From contig CAVSZI010000023.1 in NCBI GenBank assembly GCA_963732345.1, positions 62,001 through 126,000 on the forward strand: a stretch of DNA of 64,000 nt, written 5' to 3'. How positions within the stretch are numbered: position 1 is the stretch's first letter; each line of letters starts with the position of its first letter. Under the pieces are notes generated by a model. The model was not told the origin of the DNA, searched no databases, and saw only the letters and a list, made by a program, of their open reading frames with translations. Positions 62,705 through 64,000 of this stretch are shown piece after piece. Origin of the DNA: Bog-532 sp963732345. GTDB taxonomy: Bacteria; Actinomycetota; Actinomycetes; Streptosporangiales; Streptosporangiaceae. The position numbers were made by a program, and so were the translations under genes.

Positions 62705-63022
62705 ATGGGTTCACGAAGTTCAGACGAGGCCGACGGCCTATTCCACAAGGACCGCCACGTGCACGGTGGCCTGCCGGAGAAGAACCTCGATGATGACGTG
62801 CTGGCCCACGAGGCGGAGGACGAACGCGTCGAGGTGGGTCTCGATCCGTTCAATCCCGACGACGTGCCGCCGGCCACCGACACTCCGCCGCTGGACACCG
62901 ATATCCGGGATACCGAGCGGTACCAGGAGGAGCGGGCCGAGATCCGGCGCGAGGAAGACGCGGACGAGCTGCTGATCGAGGGCGAGCGTGCCCCGTTCCC
63001 GCCGACCCGCTACGACGGATAA
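62705..63022 (+). CDS. Small acidic protein (DUF5709-like)
   Basis: 105 residues, strongly acidic and hydrophilic, with the DUF5709-type segment VGLDPFNPDDVPPATD and a charged helix (RYQEERAEIRREEDADELL). It is likely partly disordered. GGGAGG lies close to the ATG. Divergent from the Acg-like gene. Function unknown. Confidence 0.75.
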   Translation: MGSRSSDEADGLFHKDRHVHGGLPEKNLDDDVLAHEAEDERVEVGLDPFNPDDVPPATDTPPLDTDIRDTERYQEERAEIRREEDADELLIEGERAPFPPTRYDG

Positions 63023-63096
63023 CGCGCGCCGCGGCCGCGGGTAGCGGCACGGATGACGCGAGTGGGCGGCCCGCCCGCCGCCAGCGGGGCGCACTT

Positions 63097-63113
63097 GTTG
63101 CATCAAATGCAAC
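63097..63113. promoter_or_regulatory. 17-bp palindrome downstream of DUF5709-like gene
   Basis: GTTGCAT-CAA-ATGCAAC is a perfect inverted repeat. A strong AGGAGGAG follows about 25 bases later, but only a 7-codon TTG frame comes after it. It is a candidate operator left without its gene. Confidence 0.4.
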
Positions 63114-63204
63114 AAACGACGCCCGGATAACGCCCAGGAGGAGCGCAGCCATTTGACCACACCCCTCCTGAGCTAGGAATTCTTCTCTTTTAGTGATGCC
63201 TGAA

Positions 63205-64000
63205 CTAGCTGCAGCCGCTGGTGGAGCCGCAGCCTTCGCAGACGTAGCAGCTGCCCGCGGGGCGCATCTTCGTGCCGCAGGTGAGGCACAGGGGCGCGTC
63301 CGCGGTGCGGCCCTGGTGGGACTCGAGCAGCTCGACGGAGCTGTGTGCCCCGGGGGTGGGAGACGCCTGGCCGGCCGGGGCGGCCGGGCGCGGCGTGGCC
63401 TCCGGCTCGTGCCGCTCCTCGCGCTCCTCGTGCAGCGGCTCGACGGGGGCCGACTGAGCCAGTTCCTCGGGGTCGACCTCCTCGGCCAGCGCGCCCGGGT
63501 CCTCTCCGGCGAGCTGGGCGCTCCGCTCGGCGGCCGAGAGGATGCTCATCTCCGCGCGCTGGTCGTAGGGCAGGTGGTCCAGCGCCAGCCGCCGGAAGAT
63601 GTAGTCCATGACCGAGCTGGCGATCCGGACGTCCGGGTCGTCGGTGAGCCCAGCCGGCTCGAACCGCATGTTGGTGAACTTGGCCACGTAGGACTCGAGC
63701 GGGATGCCGTATTGCAGGCCGACGGAGATGGCGATCGAGAAGGCGTCCATTACGCCCGCCAGCGTCGAGCCCTGCTTGCCGAGCTTGAGGAAGACCTCAC
63801 CCACGCCGTCGTCCGGGTAGTTCGAGACGGTCATGTAGCCTTCCGCGCCGGCCACGGAGAACTTGGTGACCGTGGCGGGCCGCTGGCGCGGGAGCTTCCG
63901 GCGGACCGGCCGGTGCGCGGCCAGCTCCGCTAGGGTGGCGGCTTCCTCCTGATCGGTGCTCGCCGCCTTGTTCTTCGAGACCGAGAGGGGCTGGCCGACC
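63205..64000 (-). CDS. nrdJ: Vitamin B12-dependent class II ribonucleotide reductase, C-terminal part (cut by window edge)
   Basis: The last 264 codons of NrdJ; the gene continues beyond position 64000 with no stop in frame. Visible are RRKLPRQRPATVTKFSVAGAEGY, VFLKLGKQGSTLAGVMDAFS and SSVMDYIFRRLALDHL. An acidic/Pro linker leads to the Cys-rich tail (CLTCGTKMR, SCYVCEGCGSTSGCS) with C-x2-C pairs and terminal cysteines that re-reduce the active site. The enzyme makes deoxyribonucleotides using adenosylcobalamin, independent of oxygen. Confidence 0.92.
   Translation of the reverse strand, partial: VGQPLSVSKNKAASTDQEEAATLAELAAHRPVRRKLPRQRPATVTKFSVAGAEGYMTVSNYPDDGVGEVFLKLGKQGSTLAGVMDAFSIAISVGLQYGIPLESYVAKFTNMRFEPAGLTDDPDVRIASSVMDYIFRRLALDHLPYDQRAEMSILSAAERSAQLAGEDPGALAEEVDPEELAQSAPVEPLHEEREERHEPEATPRPAAPAGQASPTPGAHSSVELLESHQGRTADAPLCLTCGTKMRPAGSCYVCEGCGSTSGCS

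Noticed and set aside
63023..63204. B12 riboswitch expected near nrdJ
   Set aside because: This is the 3' side of the gene; the upstream region lies outside the window, so nothing can be said.

Overview
The window is very G+C-rich chromosomal DNA from an actinobacterium (Actinomycetota). The evidence is strong third-position G/C bias, GTG and TTG starts with purine-rich ribosome sites, an HrdB-type principal sigma factor, ANTAR, DUF397 and DUF5753 families, several universal stress proteins, and the gene set nrdJ, hrdB, a small zinc-ribbon gene, parE and parC. From memory this set is also clustered in the Streptomyces core chromosome. I cannot name the genus. No rRNA, tRNA, CRISPR array, transposase or phage gene was seen.

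Left part (1-18.3 kb): a redox and dormancy-type accessory block. An orphan, architecturally odd cytochrome b is followed by an OmpR-type two-component pair. Divergent from that pair is a tightly coupled six-gene run: small anchored exported protein, ApbE, heme-membrane reductase, NuoF-like flavo/Fe-S protein, 3Fe-4S ferredoxin and flavodoxin-like protein. Next come three universal stress proteins, a cyclic-nucleotide-binding-fold protein, a PPOX-type flavin-binding protein and an Rv1733c-like membrane protein. Two short C-terminal relics, of GAPDH and of a zinc alcohol dehydrogenase, are embedded here. Several intergenic regions carry a 14-bp palindrome-like box, GGGNC-N4-GTCCC, resembling the mycobacterial DosR box. 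Similar boxes precede the CBS protein (38.7 kb) and the Acg-like nitroreductase (62.4 kb). A membrane hydrolase and a STAND ATPase then follow, both frameshifted.

Middle part (18.8-44.4 kb): mostly small operons. They encode PRC-barrel and emfourin-like proteins, a DoxX protein, a metal-dependent hydrolase, a thioesterase and a HAD phosphatase. Ku and a separate ATP-dependent ligase (non-homologous end joining) are here, as are a cyclase-fold protein beside an XRE/DUF397 pair and an NDH-2 gene coupled to an Sco1-like lipoprotein. A PQQ-propeller protein, a SigB/F-type sigma factor, a SpoIIE-type phosphatase, a CBS protein, a glycosyltransferase, an ANTAR regulator, a CobU fusion and a PfkB kinase complete this part. 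Between about 20.49 and 21.72 kb three genes (doxX 3' end, an HxlR regulator, a PaaI thioesterase) are recognisable but shredded by dense indels. The block has sharp edges, so consensus error is as likely as biological decay.

Right part (44.5-64 kb): an SDR gene, then core information-processing genes. parC and parE converge; a small Cys-rich gene and hrdB also converge, separated by a perfect palindrome. A second SpoIIE-type phosphatase (one frameshift), an uncharacterised 541-residue protein, a hydantoinase-B relic, a membrane-anchored double-AAA protein, an acetyltransferase, the Acg-like nitroreductase, an acidic DUF5709-like protein and the 3' part of nrdJ, cut by the window edge, finish the region.

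Single-base frameshifts at or near short G/C runs occur in three otherwise well-preserved genes (about 15.4 and 16.3, 17.1 and 55.2 kb). They suggest residual indel errors in the assembly.
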